From: an uncultured Lachnospiraceae bacterium
GTDB taxonomy: Bacteria > Bacillota > Clostridia > Lachnospirales > Lachnospiraceae
Assembly: GCA_910586615.1 (NCBI GenBank)
Contig: CAJUJP010000013.1
Location: 1-64,000 of the forward strand
Direction of reading: 5' to 3'
Length of the DNA stretch: 64,000 nucleotides
Shown: positions 16,873 to 25,710 of the stretch, in pieces
Layout: each line of letters starts with the position of its first letter
Numbering within the stretch: the stretch's first letter is position 1
The notes under the pieces: model-generated
Database searches by the model: none
Seen by the model: only the letters and a program-made list of their open reading frames with translations
What the model was told of the DNA's origin: nothing
Position numbers and translations under genes: made by a program

Positions 16873-18249
16873 TCAGATCAAATCTATGGCGTCCTGAACG
16901 GTCTTTACCCAGACCAGTTTCATTCCCTTCACCGGCTTTACCTGATTTTTTCCGGCCTCCGGAAGAATACAGACCTGAAATCCCAGCTTTGCCGCCTCCG
17001 ACACTCTCTGCGCCATCATGGACACGCCCCGCACTTCACCACTCAGTCCGATCTCCCCGAAAGCTACCGTCTTATCGTCAATGACACGGTTCTTAAAACT
17101 GGAAACAATGGCCATGGCGATTCCCAGATCGATCGCCGGTTCCAGAATACGCAGACCGCCCGCCAGATTCACATAGGCATCGCAGTCAGACATCTGCACA
17201 CCCAGCCTTTTTTCCAACACCGCCATCAGCAGATTGACTCTGTTAAAATCCGTACCGATAGCCTGTCTTCTGGGAATGCCGAAGTTGCTGCGGCATATAA
17301 GCGCCTGAATCTCCAGCAGCATCGGACGGGTTCCTTCCATGGAGCAGGATACAATGGATCCGCTTGCCCCCTCAGGCCTGCCGTTTAACATAAATTCAGA
17401 AGGGTTCCTGACCTCCACCAGTCCCTCTTCTTTCATCTCGAAAACACCGATCTCATTGGTAGAACCGAAACGGTTTTTGACACCCCGTAGAATCCGGTAA
17501 GATGCATGTCTGTCCCCTTCAAAATAAAGCACTGTATCCACCATATGCTCCAGCACTCTGGGCCCGGCCACAGTTCCCTCTTTCGTCACATGACCCACAA
17601 TAAAAATGGAAACATTCAGGCCCTTTGCCAGCTGCAGAAGAACATTGGTAGATTCCCTCACCTGGGACACGCTGCCCGGCGCCGAAGAGATTTCTTCATG
17701 ATACATGGTCTGGATAGAATCAATGATGGTAATATCCGGCTTCACACTTCGGATCGTCTCCTCCACGATTTCCAGGCTCGTCTCGCACAACAGCAGTAGA
17801 TTATCCGAAAAATCTCCCAGCCGGCCTGCCCGAAGCTTGATCTGGCGTAAAGACTCCTCCCCCGATATGTAGAGCACCTTGCGCCCGTCCGCCGACATAT
17901 GTCTGCATACCTGCAAAAGCAGCGTGGACTTGCCGATACCCGGATCTCCGCCCACCAGCGTCAAAGAGCCGGGCACGATACCGCCGCCCAGCACTCTGTC
18001 CAGTTCCGCCATATGGGTTCCCATACGCATCTCTTCCTGTATGCTTACTTCCGACAGGCTCGAAGGCTTCACCGCATCTCTGCCCCGGCTGCTCCCGCCT
18101 GTACCGCGGGAAGCGCCGCCGGACTTTGCCGCCTTCTCTTCCACCATACTGTTCCACTCTCTGCATCCGGGGCACTGCCCCATCCACTTGGAAGATTCAT
18201 AACCGCAATTCTGACAGTAAAAAACTGTCACCGTTTTACCCTTAGCCAT
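16873..18249 (-). CDS. radA: DNA repair protein RadA
   Basis: A 458-residue RadA (Sms), a RecA-like ATPase with branch-migration activity in homologous recombination. It shows the N-terminal zinc finger (CQNCG ... CPGC, about 12-30), Walker A GGDPGIGKST (about 90-99), the RadA-specific KNRFGS motif (about 253-258) and a C-terminal Lon-like domain (about 300-455). The first codons overlap the end of the preceding gene by eight bases. It is the last gene of the clpC-containing cluster, a gene association known in Bacillota, where ctsR-mcsA-mcsB-clpC-radA is the classic form. Confidence 0.97.
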   Translation of the reverse strand: MAKGKTVTVFYCQNCGYESSKWMGQCPGCREWNSMVEEKAAKSGGASRGTGGSSRGRDAVKPSSLSEVSIQEEMRMGTHMAELDRVLGGGIVPGSLTLVGGDPGIGKSTLLLQVCRHMSADGRKVLYISGEESLRQIKLRAGRLGDFSDNLLLLCETSLEIVEETIRSVKPDITIIDSIQTMYHEEISSAPGSVSQVRESTNVLLQLAKGLNVSIFIVGHVTKEGTVAGPRVLEHMVDTVLYFEGDRHASYRILRGVKNRFGSTNEIGVFEMKEEGLVEVRNPSEFMLNGRPEGASGSIVSCSMEGTRPMLLEIQALICRSNFGIPRRQAIGTDFNRVNLLMAVLEKRLGVQMSDCDAYVNLAGGLRILEPAIDLGIAMAIVSSFKNRVIDDKTVAFGEIGLSGEVRGVSMMAQRVSEAAKLGFQVCILPEAGKNQVKPVKGMKLVWVKTVQDAIDLI

Positions 18250-18658
18250 TCTTCACGATCTTTACCGCGATCTCGCCGGCATTCTCCAATTCCACACTGA
18301 TACTGAGCTTACCGCTTAGATTTGTCTTCATCTTGCCGATCTGCGTATCGCCCAGCGTGACGCTGTATTCCGCATCTTCCTCCAGACCTACCGTGATCTG
18401 TGCATCCTCATCCGCTTCCACAACAAAAGACACGCCGTCCTCTGTCTCCTGAAAATCAAGTACACTCGTTCCGGGCTGTGACTCATAAGAAAACATACCG
18501 TTTTTTTCTAACTTGGTCAGTTCCTTGTAGGTCTTCACTTTATACAAGTCCCCGCCATGTTCATAATTTTCAAGCTTTGCTTTGGCCTCCAGCCTGTAAT
18601 TGCCGAAGCTGATTGCTCCGTTCTCCTCGGTTCGCAGTAATTCTTCTACTACAGCCAT
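18242..18658 (-). CDS. Conserved small beta-rich protein between clpC and radA
   Basis: A 138-residue protein without signal peptide or membrane helix. The second half alternates hydrophobic and acidic residues in short strands, which suggests a beta-sandwich. Homologues at this position in Lachnospiraceae are often labelled endosialidase, but no catalytic motif of a sialidase is visible here and I do not adopt that name. It has a strong site (AGGAGGAGAG) and overlaps radA by eight bases, so it is co-translated with it. It lies 31 bases after clpC. A role linked to ClpC or RadA is plausible from position only. Confidence 0.7.
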   Translation of the reverse strand: MAVVEELLRTEENGAISFGNYRLEAKAKLENYEHGGDLYKVKTYKELTKLEKNGMFSYESQPGTSVLDFQETEDGVSFVVEADEDAQITVGLEEDAEYSVTLGDTQIGKMKTNLSGKLSISVELENAGEIAVKIVKNG

Positions 18659-18689
18659 GTTACTCTCCTCCTATGTCTATGCTATGCTA

Positions 18690-21140
18690 TCATTTTTCAA
18701 CACGTACCGAAAATACGATTTTCTTATTCTTAAGTCCTGCCGAAACCTTATCTCCCCGTTTTACATTGCCTGACAGGATCTCTTCCGCCAGAACATCTTC
18801 GATTTCGGACTGAATGGCCCGCTTCATGGGACGGGCGCCCATTTTCACATCCATGTGCTTCTCGATCAGCCACTCCTTCACGGCAGGCGTGATGGTCAGT
18901 TCTATTTCCATCTGCTCTTTGCAGCGCTTGACCAGATTGTGGGACAGCAGTGTTACAATCCGCTTCATGTCATCCCTGTTCAGTGGATGGAATACCATGA
19001 TCTCATCGATCCTGTTAATAAATTCAGGTTTAAAAAGCCTTTTCACCTCTTCCATCACGCCGGACTTCATCTTGTCATAATCCTGCTGTTTTGTTGTCTC
19101 CATGCCAAAGCCCAGATTCTTGGGATCCACGATCCTCTGTGCCCCCGCGTTGGAAGTCATGATCAGAATGGTATTCTTAAAACTCACCTTGCGCCCTTTG
19201 GAATCGGTGATATGTCCGTCATCCAGCACCTGCAGAAGTACGTTGAACACATCCGGGTGGGCTTTCTCGATCTCGTCAAAAAGCACCACAGAATAAGGAT
19301 TTCTGCGCACTTTTTCGGACAGCTGTCCACCTTCATCGAAACCTACATATCCCGGCGGCGATCCGATCATCTTCGATACCGAATGGCCTTCCATATACTC
19401 GGACATGTCCACACGGATCAAAGCATTCTCTGAACCGAACATGGCCTCTGCCAGCGCCTTGCTCAGCTCTGTCTTACCCACACCGGTGGGACCCAGAAAC
19501 AGAAAAGAACCGATGGGGCGGTTAGGATCCTGCAGCCCGACTCTTCCCCGGCGCATGGCCTTGGAAACTGCTGTAACAGCCTCTTCCTGCCCGATCACAC
19601 GCTTGTGCAGGATAGATTCCAGCTTCAAAAGACGCTCGCTCTCTTTTTCCGCCAGCTTCTTCACCGGAATTTTCGTCCAGAGGGCAACCACCTCCGCAAT
19701 CTCGTTTTCACCCACAATATAGGTGCGTTTCTCTTCTTCCTTTTCCATGCGCTTAATGATACGGTCATATTTGCGTATGCAGTCGCTCTGCTTCTTCTTA
19801 AGTTCCGCCGCCTGTGTAAAAGCCTCCATGCGGATGGATCTCTCAATCTGCAGATCAATCTTCTTGATCTCCTCCGACAATTCCTTCAGCTTGTCAGGCT
19901 GCCCTGTCACCTTGAGCCGCACTGCCGCCGATGCCTCATCGATCAGGTCTATGGCCTTATCAGGCAGGTTTCTGTCGTTGATATATCTGTCAGACAATGC
20001 CACCGCCGCGCTGATCGCCTCTCCGGTAATGGTAACCCGGTGATGCTCCTCATATTTATGCACGATGCCCCGCAGAATATTTTCAGCCTCTTCCACCGTA
20101 GGCTCCTCCACCGTAACAGGCTGGAATCTTCTTTCCAGCGCGGCATCCTTTTCCACGTATTTGCGATATTCCGCGATGGTGGTAGCGCCGATCAGCTGGA
20201 TTTCTCCTCTGGCCAGAGAAGGTTTCAGAATATTCGATGCATCAATGGCGCCCTCTGCGCCGCCTGCACCGATAATTGTATGCATCTCATCCAGAAACAG
20301 GACGATATTGCCGTCCTCAATCACTTCTTTTATGACTTTCTTGATCCGCTCTTCAAATTCCCCGCGGTATTTGCTGCCCGCCACCATTCCTGACAGGTCA
20401 AGGGTCAGTACCCTCTTATTCTGTACGGTAAAAGGAACGTCGCCTGCAACGATTCTGGAAGCCAGCCCTTCCACCACGGCCGTCTTTCCAACGCCCGGTT
20501 CACCGATCAGACACGGGTTGTTTTTTGTTCTCCGGCTTAAAATCTGAATCACTCTCGTAATTTCTTCTTCCCTGCCGATCACCGGATCCAGCAGTCCTTC
20601 CCGTGCCAGAGACGTCAGGTCACGGCTGTACTGATCCAGCGTGGAAGTGCTGCTTTTCTTTTTCCCCTGTTTCTTTCCCATATCCTCTTTGTACAGGGAA
20701 CCGTCCTCGCCCATGGCTACCAGTACATCCACATAAAGTTTCTGCACGGAAATCCCCATAGTGTTGAGTAGTCTGACCGCCACGTTCTCCCCTTCCTTCA
20801 GAAGTGCCAGAAGAATGTGCTCCGTCCCCGTCTTATCGCTGTGAAACCGGTCCGCCTGCCTGTGTGCCTCTTCCAGAATCCGCTGCGCACGGGGCGAATA
20901 ACCGTCCCGCTCCGCGATCAGCACCGAACTTTCCGGCGCGATCAGATCTCTTATCATCTCTTTTAACTGTACGACGTCCACGCCGTTGTTCAATAAAACC
21001 GTGGCTGCAACCCCTGTATTTTCCCGGAGCAGACCGAGCAGAATATGCTCACTGCCCACATAGCTCTGTCTTAAGCTTCTGGCTGCTCTCTCAGCCAGCA
21101 TCAATGCCGCTTTCGCCTTGTCCGTAAATTGTGGCTGCAT
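18690..21140 (-). CDS. clpC: ATP-dependent Clp protease ATP-binding subunit ClpC
   Basis: An 816-residue Hsp100 unfoldase. Two Clp-N repeats (about 1-145) precede the first AAA domain (Walker A GEPGVGKT near 213-220). A middle domain with a UVR-like coiled segment (about 415-460) distinguishes ClpC from ClpA and ClpE, and the second AAA domain has Walker A GPTGVGKT. It delivers damaged or regulatory proteins to ClpP. The ATG at 21140 shares one base with the stop of the GntR gene (TGATG); a TTG one codon earlier is less likely. No mcsA, mcsB or ctsR is present beside it, unlike Bacillus, so control probably differs. Confidence 0.96.
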   Translation of the reverse strand: MQPQFTDKAKAALMLAERAARSLRQSYVGSEHILLGLLRENTGVAATVLLNNGVDVVQLKEMIRDLIAPESSVLIAERDGYSPRAQRILEEAHRQADRFHSDKTGTEHILLALLKEGENVAVRLLNTMGISVQKLYVDVLVAMGEDGSLYKEDMGKKQGKKKSSTSTLDQYSRDLTSLAREGLLDPVIGREEEITRVIQILSRRTKNNPCLIGEPGVGKTAVVEGLASRIVAGDVPFTVQNKRVLTLDLSGMVAGSKYRGEFEERIKKVIKEVIEDGNIVLFLDEMHTIIGAGGAEGAIDASNILKPSLARGEIQLIGATTIAEYRKYVEKDAALERRFQPVTVEEPTVEEAENILRGIVHKYEEHHRVTITGEAISAAVALSDRYINDRNLPDKAIDLIDEASAAVRLKVTGQPDKLKELSEEIKKIDLQIERSIRMEAFTQAAELKKKQSDCIRKYDRIIKRMEKEEEKRTYIVGENEIAEVVALWTKIPVKKLAEKESERLLKLESILHKRVIGQEEAVTAVSKAMRRGRVGLQDPNRPIGSFLFLGPTGVGKTELSKALAEAMFGSENALIRVDMSEYMEGHSVSKMIGSPPGYVGFDEGGQLSEKVRRNPYSVVLFDEIEKAHPDVFNVLLQVLDDGHITDSKGRKVSFKNTILIMTSNAGAQRIVDPKNLGFGMETTKQQDYDKMKSGVMEEVKRLFKPEFINRIDEIMVFHPLNRDDMKRIVTLLSHNLVKRCKEQMEIELTITPAVKEWLIEKHMDVKMGARPMKRAIQSEIEDVLAEEILSGNVKRGDKVSAGLKNKKIVFSVRVEK

Positions 21141-21523
21141 CAATAATCCATTCCTTTCCCATAGTCTCCATAAATTTCATCTATAAGAGCATGCACCTCT
21201 TCTCTGGAAATATTCTTACAGCTTGCTTTTGCCAGCGTAACCTGCAATTCCCTGCGCATCTCCTCAAGCGTCCGCATTCTGTCGATATCAAGTGCAATCA
21301 TCGCGCCTTTTCTGCGGTCCACCTTGACATACCCCTCCTGCTTCAGCACCGTGTACGCCTTGTTGACCGTATGCATGTTAATGCCGATGCTGTCCGCCAG
21401 CTGCCTGACCGATGGAAGCATGTCTCCCTCCCGGAAGCGGTCGGTTGCGATGCCGAGAATGATCTGATTTCGCAGCTGCATATAAATTGCTTCATCACTG
21501 TTAAAATCTATTTCTATGAACAT
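21140..21523 (-). CDS. GntR family (YtrA-type) transcriptional regulator upstream of clpC
   Basis: A 127-residue regulator. The winged helix-turn-helix occupies about 8-75 (AIYMQLRNQIILGIA ... LPSVRQLADSIGINMHTVNKAYTVLKQEGYV). Only about 45 helical residues follow, so there is no ligand-binding domain, as in the YtrA subfamily. ATG 21523 was chosen over an earlier in-frame ATG because relatives begin FIEIDFNSDEAIY. The gene overlaps clpC by one base and follows the SH3 gene by four, so it is in the same transcript as the protease subunit. It takes the place that CtsR has in Bacillus; control of the clpC operon is a reasonable inference. Confidence 0.88.
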   Translation of the reverse strand: MFIEIDFNSDEAIYMQLRNQIILGIATDRFREGDMLPSVRQLADSIGINMHTVNKAYTVLKQEGYVKVDRRKGAMIALDIDRMRTLEEMRRELQVTLAKASCKNISREEVHALIDEIYGDYGKGMDY

Positions 21524-21527
21524 TTCC

Positions 21528-23000
21528 CTACACGCCCTTGTCATCCATATTCAGGAATTCAAACTCAAACTCATCGTCATCCATCAGGAAATTTTTTGCC
21601 TTACGTCTGGGTGTCGTTCCCGCAGCATCCCTGCCCGAATTTTCGTCGCGGTATCCCGCCTCACGCGGGGCAGCCCGCCGTTCGTCCCGGGCGGTCCTTC
21701 TGCGAGTCCCTCTCTCTGCCAACAGACTGTCATCCTCTTCCGGCAGTCTTCTGCGCCGTACCGGCTCTTCCGTTTCCTCCTGACGGCGGCTGCGCCGTGC
21801 AGAGAGTTCCTCTGCTTCACCACGTTGTCTGCGTCCGGAAGATACCTCGTTCTCACTGCGTTGTCTGCGCCCGGAAACCTGCTCCGCTTCTGCCCGCTGT
21901 CTGCGCCCGGAAGATGCCTCAGGCTCCTCACTGCCACGCTGCCTGCGTCTTACGGAAACGTCCTCCTCCGGCTCGTCGTCCTCTTCGTCCTCATAATCTT
22001 CGTAATATACATCCCGAAGTTTCAAAGCCATGACGATCACTGCAACGATCAGTGCAAGGGACAAAAAGATCAATGCCACGATAGCAATCCTCTGTCTCAC
22101 CAGTACTTTTGCATCTGCAGTCTCTTCTTCCCCCTGTGAATGCATCACATCCAGCAGCGGCTGAAGCTTCTGTTTATATCCCGCTACATTATCGTGAAGA
22201 TACCACGCAAAGGTGCCGTCTTCCTCCTGGTCATAGCATACTTCATAATCTTTGTTTACCGGCTGCGGCTCCGGTTCCGGCTCTACAGGTGCCTCCACCG
22301 GCTCCGCCGGTTCTTCCGGCACCGGAACCATGTCTCCCAGTTTCACCAGGTCAGAACGCACAAATCCTGTATGCTCCACATCGTTTGTTCCTGTAAAGGT
22401 AACATAATACCAGGTCTTGCCGTCATTTCCATTAGACTGTCCGCTTACCACCACCTGTGATCCCGATGCCAGTCTGTCCACCGTGGACTCGCTTGTGGAG
22501 GGGCCTGATCTCACTTTAGTCACCTCCGGCGTGGTCGTGGCATACTGCGCATCCATGGCTGTTTCCGCCTGAACCGATGCCCCTGACGCAACCCCGTTCT
22601 GAGCATTGTCCTGACCACCGTCGTTCTGTCCTCCGTCACTCTGCGCACCCGTGTCTGCTGACAGCTGCTGCACTTCCCCGCCGTCACCCTTATTGACCAG
22701 ATCGGCCCGGATATAGCCGAGTGTGTTGGAATCCACATAAACCTGATACCAGAGTGTGCCGGAAGCGTCCTGCTCCTCTTCTTTGATGTTGATCGTCTTT
22801 CCCTTGGCGATACTGCCCAGCGCCTTGCTGGAAGTATCCGTCTTCTCCCGGATCGTTGCATAGTCCACTGACACAGTTCCTGTAAAATCTGCTCTGCTGA
22901 CAAAAGATTGTCCCCACAGCATCGTCACTGCACATGCCGCCGCAAGACAGCCCACAAAATATTTTTTCCCCGGTATTCTACGTCTGTTCTTCTGTAACAT
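21528..23000 (-). CDS. SH3-domain membrane protein with arginine-rich repeat tail
   Basis: A 490-residue protein. An N-terminal signal/anchor segment (about 14-36) is followed by two bacterial SH3 domains (about 38-105 and 150-230), a Pro/Glu linker, a region of about 50 residues and a strong membrane helix (about 305-326). The last 164 residues, probably cytoplasmic, begin acidic, then repeat SGRRQR-type units four or more times, and end in an acidic patch (DDDEFEFEF). Extracellular SH3 domains of this type usually bind peptidoglycan. The start was chosen from AAGGGAG upstream and the signal segment; a longer frame to 23279 lacks both. It lies four bases before the GntR gene. Role unknown; it could link wall sensing to the cytoplasm. 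Confidence 0.75.
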   Translation of the reverse strand: MLQKNRRRIPGKKYFVGCLAAACAVTMLWGQSFVSRADFTGTVSVDYATIREKTDTSSKALGSIAKGKTINIKEEEQDASGTLWYQVYVDSNTLGYIRADLVNKGDGGEVQQLSADTGAQSDGGQNDGGQDNAQNGVASGASVQAETAMDAQYATTTPEVTKVRSGPSTSESTVDRLASGSQVVVSGQSNGNDGKTWYYVTFTGTNDVEHTGFVRSDLVKLGDMVPVPEEPAEPVEAPVEPEPEPQPVNKDYEVCYDQEEDGTFAWYLHDNVAGYKQKLQPLLDVMHSQGEEETADAKVLVRQRIAIVALIFLSLALIVAVIVMALKLRDVYYEDYEDEEDDEPEEDVSVRRRQRGSEEPEASSGRRQRAEAEQVSGRRQRSENEVSSGRRQRGEAEELSARRSRRQEETEEPVRRRRLPEEDDSLLAERGTRRRTARDERRAAPREAGYRDENSGRDAAGTTPRRKAKNFLMDDDEFEFEFLNMDDKGV

Positions 23001-23103
23001 ATAATTTTCTCCCTTTGTCTGACCGTCACCGGCCGGCATACAGCCGGATCTCTGGCAGTCCATGCACTGATACAGTGTGCCAGGACTCCATAGAAGCTGA
23101 AAC

Positions 23104-23592
23104 CTAACGATCTCTTGTAAAACGCTTGGCACCCTCTTCTCCGGTATTTCTCTCTGTACCAAAACCTGACAGATTGATGTTTCTTGCTGCTCTTGCCTTT
23201 TCCTCAATGCTCTTGTGGTATGCGGTCTCACATCTGCCGCAGTACCTGCCGGAACGGATTGCCGATCCGCAGATCTCACAGGTCAGGAACGCATTGGAAT
23301 TCACCGCAATCTCCAGACGGGACTCCTTAAGCATCTCCCGTATGGATTTCTGACTCACCCCGGTAGCTTCCGACACCTGTGCCGTGGTTGCGCCGGAATG
23401 CCTCTCAATATAGTTGCGCACAATACCGTAATCGTCGTACTCCATGTAATTACAGTCTTCGCACTTATACTCCCCGCATCCTTTGAAAATCATAATGCCG
23501 CCGCATTCCTGACATATGGTGGGTCTGTTGTAGTTCTTAAGCTCCATCAATTCCCGCCTTAGGTTTTCCGCTTTTTCTTCCCTGCTGCTCAT
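23104..23592 (-). CDS. Zinc-ribbon protein resembling flagellar YvyF/TIGR03826
   Basis: A 162-residue soluble protein. A helical start (1-25) leads to a CxxC ... CxxC zinc ribbon (CQECGG, CEDC at about 29-50), then a helix-turn-helix-like segment (ATTAQVSEATGVSQKSIREML, about 65-85) and a second zinc ribbon (CEICG ... CGRC, about 105-125). This order resembles the flagellar-operon protein called TIGR03826 or YvyF, though no flagellar genes are in the window. ATG 23592 has GAAGGGGGC upstream; the frame opens earlier with a TTG. It is the first gene of the SH3-GntR-clpC-radA run, about 100 bases before the SH3 gene. Confidence 0.65.
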   Translation of the reverse strand: MSSREEKAENLRRELMELKNYNRPTICQECGGIMIFKGCGEYKCEDCNYMEYDDYGIVRNYIERHSGATTAQVSEATGVSQKSIREMLKESRLEIAVNSNAFLTCEICGSAIRSGRYCGRCETAYHKSIEEKARAARNINLSGFGTERNTGEEGAKRFTRDR

Positions 23593-23645
23593 TGCATTTG
23601 CCCCCTTCAATGGCTCTTACTTTTACACAGTTTACTTTGGTTCCT

Positions 23646-24917
23646 TTATGCTTCGTCAATGGCCCTGCCGATATCATTTCGCATATATTTATTGTCAAAA
23701 GACACCCACTGCACTGCCTGATAAGCATTCGCCCTGGCTTCCTTCAGATCAGCGCCCTTGGCCGTAACGCCAAGAACACGTCCGCCGTTTGTCACAATCC
23801 CCTCACCGGTCTGCTTCGTGCCCGCATGGAAACAATAATATCCCTCCTGACCCTCGAAGCGTTCCAGTCCCCGAACGGGAAATCCTTTTTCATAAGACAC
23901 CGGATACCCTTCGGAAGCAAGAACAACACATACCGCAGCATTGTCTTCAAACTGCAGGTCGATCTGGTCCAGCGTCCCGTCAATACACGCCTGAACCACC
24001 TCTATCATGTCATTCTTCATCCGCGGCAGCACCACCTGCGCCTCCGGATCCCCGAATCTGGCATTGTACTCCAATACCCTGGGACCGTCCTGCGTCAGCA
24101 TCAGCCCGAAAAAGATCACACCCTTAAACGGTCTGCCCTCCGCTGCCATGGCATCCACTGTAGCCTGATAAATATATTTGCGGCAGAATGCATCCACCTC
24201 TTCCGTATAAAAGGGACTTGGTGAAAAGGTGCCCATGCCTCCCGTATTCAGTCCCCGGTCACCGTCCTGCGCGCGCTTGTGATCCTGCGCGGAAGACATG
24301 ATTTTAATGGTCTTTCCATCCACAAAAGACAGCACCGACACCTCTCTGCCGGTCATAAATTCTTCCACTACCATGCGGTTACCCGCCGAACCGAATTTCT
24401 TGTCTTCCATGATCGTCCTGACACCGTCTCTTGCTTCCTCAAGAGTCTCACAGATCAGAACTCCCTTGCCCAAAGCCAGTCCGTCCGCCTTAAGCACTAC
24501 CGGCATCTTTGCCTGTTCCAGATATGCCAGAGCCGCCGCCGGATCGTCGAAGTTCTCGTAAGCCGCCGTGGGAATATTATACTTTTTCATAAGATCCTTG
24601 GAAAAAGCCTTACTGCCTTCCAGAATCGCCGCATTTTTTCTGGGTCCGAAAACACGCAGCCCGGCTGCTTCCATCTCGTCCACCAGACCGCCCACCAGAG
24701 GATCATCCATACCTACAATGGTCAGATCCACAGCCTTCTCTTTCGCAAAAGCCACGATCCTGTCAAATTCCATGGCACCGATGTCCACGCACTCCGCGAT
24801 CTGCCCGATTCCGGCATTGCCCGGTGCACAGTAGATCTTATCCACTGCCGGACTCTTTGCCACACTGGTCGCTATGGCATGTTCTCTGCCGCCGCTTCCC
24901 ACGATCAATACTTTCAT
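23646..24917 (-). CDS. purD: Phosphoribosylamine-glycine ligase (GARS)
   Basis: A 423-residue ATP-grasp enzyme that joins phosphoribosylamine and glycine in step 2 of purine synthesis. It shows the N-terminal KVLIVGSGGREHA, the ATP-grasp core (KADGLALGKGV near 140-152) and the metal site (EYNARFGDPEAQ near 280-291). Length is standard. It is the last gene of purE-purM-purN-purD, 45 bases after purN. Confidence 0.97.
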   Translation of the reverse strand: MKVLIVGSGGREHAIATSVAKSPAVDKIYCAPGNAGIGQIAECVDIGAMEFDRIVAFAKEKAVDLTIVGMDDPLVGGLVDEMEAAGLRVFGPRKNAAILEGSKAFSKDLMKKYNIPTAAYENFDDPAAALAYLEQAKMPVVLKADGLALGKGVLICETLEEARDGVRTIMEDKKFGSAGNRMVVEEFMTGREVSVLSFVDGKTIKIMSSAQDHKRAQDGDRGLNTGGMGTFSPSPFYTEEVDAFCRKYIYQATVDAMAAEGRPFKGVIFFGLMLTQDGPRVLEYNARFGDPEAQVVLPRMKNDMIEVVQACIDGTLDQIDLQFEDNAAVCVVLASEGYPVSYEKGFPVRGLERFEGQEGYYCFHAGTKQTGEGIVTNGGRVLGVTAKGADLKEARANAYQAVQWVSFDNKYMRNDIGRAIDEA

Positions 24918-24962
24918 CTGCCCTGTCCTGCCTTTCTGTTATCTCTCCATCCGTTTATGCTG

Positions 24963-25595
24963 TTACGCCGGCTCCTCTATGCGCACATGCCCGTCTGCCA
25001 CCGTCACCCTGCCTTCCGCGATCAGCTCGATGCTGCGGGGCAGTATGATCCACTCCGCTTCCTCCATAACTCTTCGCTGCAGGCTCTCCGGCGTATCGCC
25101 TTCCTGAACTGCCACAGCCTTCTGCATGATAATCGGACCGGTGTCAGTGCCTTCATCCACAAAATGTACGGTCGCCCCGGTAACTTTCACGCCCCGCGCC
25201 AGCGCCGCCTCATGTACTTTTAATCCATAATAGCCTGTGCCGCAGAAGGAAGGAATAAGTGACGGATGGATGTTAATGATCCTGTTCTCGTAATTCCTGA
25301 TCAGCTGTGGAGGGATTACCACGAGAAAGCCTGCCAGAACGATCAGATCAGGCTCTGCCTCCTTCACCGCTGCAAGAAACGCCTCATTAAACTTCTCCCT
25401 GTCATCATAATCCCTGGGAGACACACAGACTCCTTCGATCCCCGCCTTTGCTGCCCGTTCCAGGGCATAGGCATTTCTGTTGTTGCTGATCACTCTCACG
25501 ATCTGTACATCCCTGATGGCGCCCTGTTCGATCCCGTCCATAACCGCCTGCAGATTCGTTCCTCCGCCGGACACACATACTACGATTCTAAGCAT
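24963..25595 (-). CDS. purN: Phosphoribosylglycinamide formyltransferase
   Basis: A 210-residue GAR transformylase that uses 10-formyl-tetrahydrofolate in step 3 of purine synthesis. Motifs are the N-terminal VCVSGGGTNLQA, NRNAYALERA, LAGFLVVIP, the catalytic-loop INIHPSLIPSF and the conserved Asp in DEGTDTGPII. It lies between purM (115 bases upstream) and purD (45 bases downstream). Confidence 0.96.
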   Translation of the reverse strand: MLRIVVCVSGGGTNLQAVMDGIEQGAIRDVQIVRVISNNRNAYALERAAKAGIEGVCVSPRDYDDREKFNEAFLAAVKEAEPDLIVLAGFLVVIPPQLIRNYENRIINIHPSLIPSFCGTGYYGLKVHEAALARGVKVTGATVHFVDEGTDTGPIIMQKAVAVQEGDTPESLQRRVMEEAEWIILPRSIELIAEGRVTVADGHVRIEEPA

Positions 25596-25710
25596 TGCTG
25601 CCGCCTCTCTGTTCCGGTCTGGCCCGGAACCCTTTTCTCTGTACAGTACAGTTTCGGCTTCCGGCCCCGCTGTCCGCGGCCGTCCGCCGGTATTCTATGT
25701 TTTTTATGTT

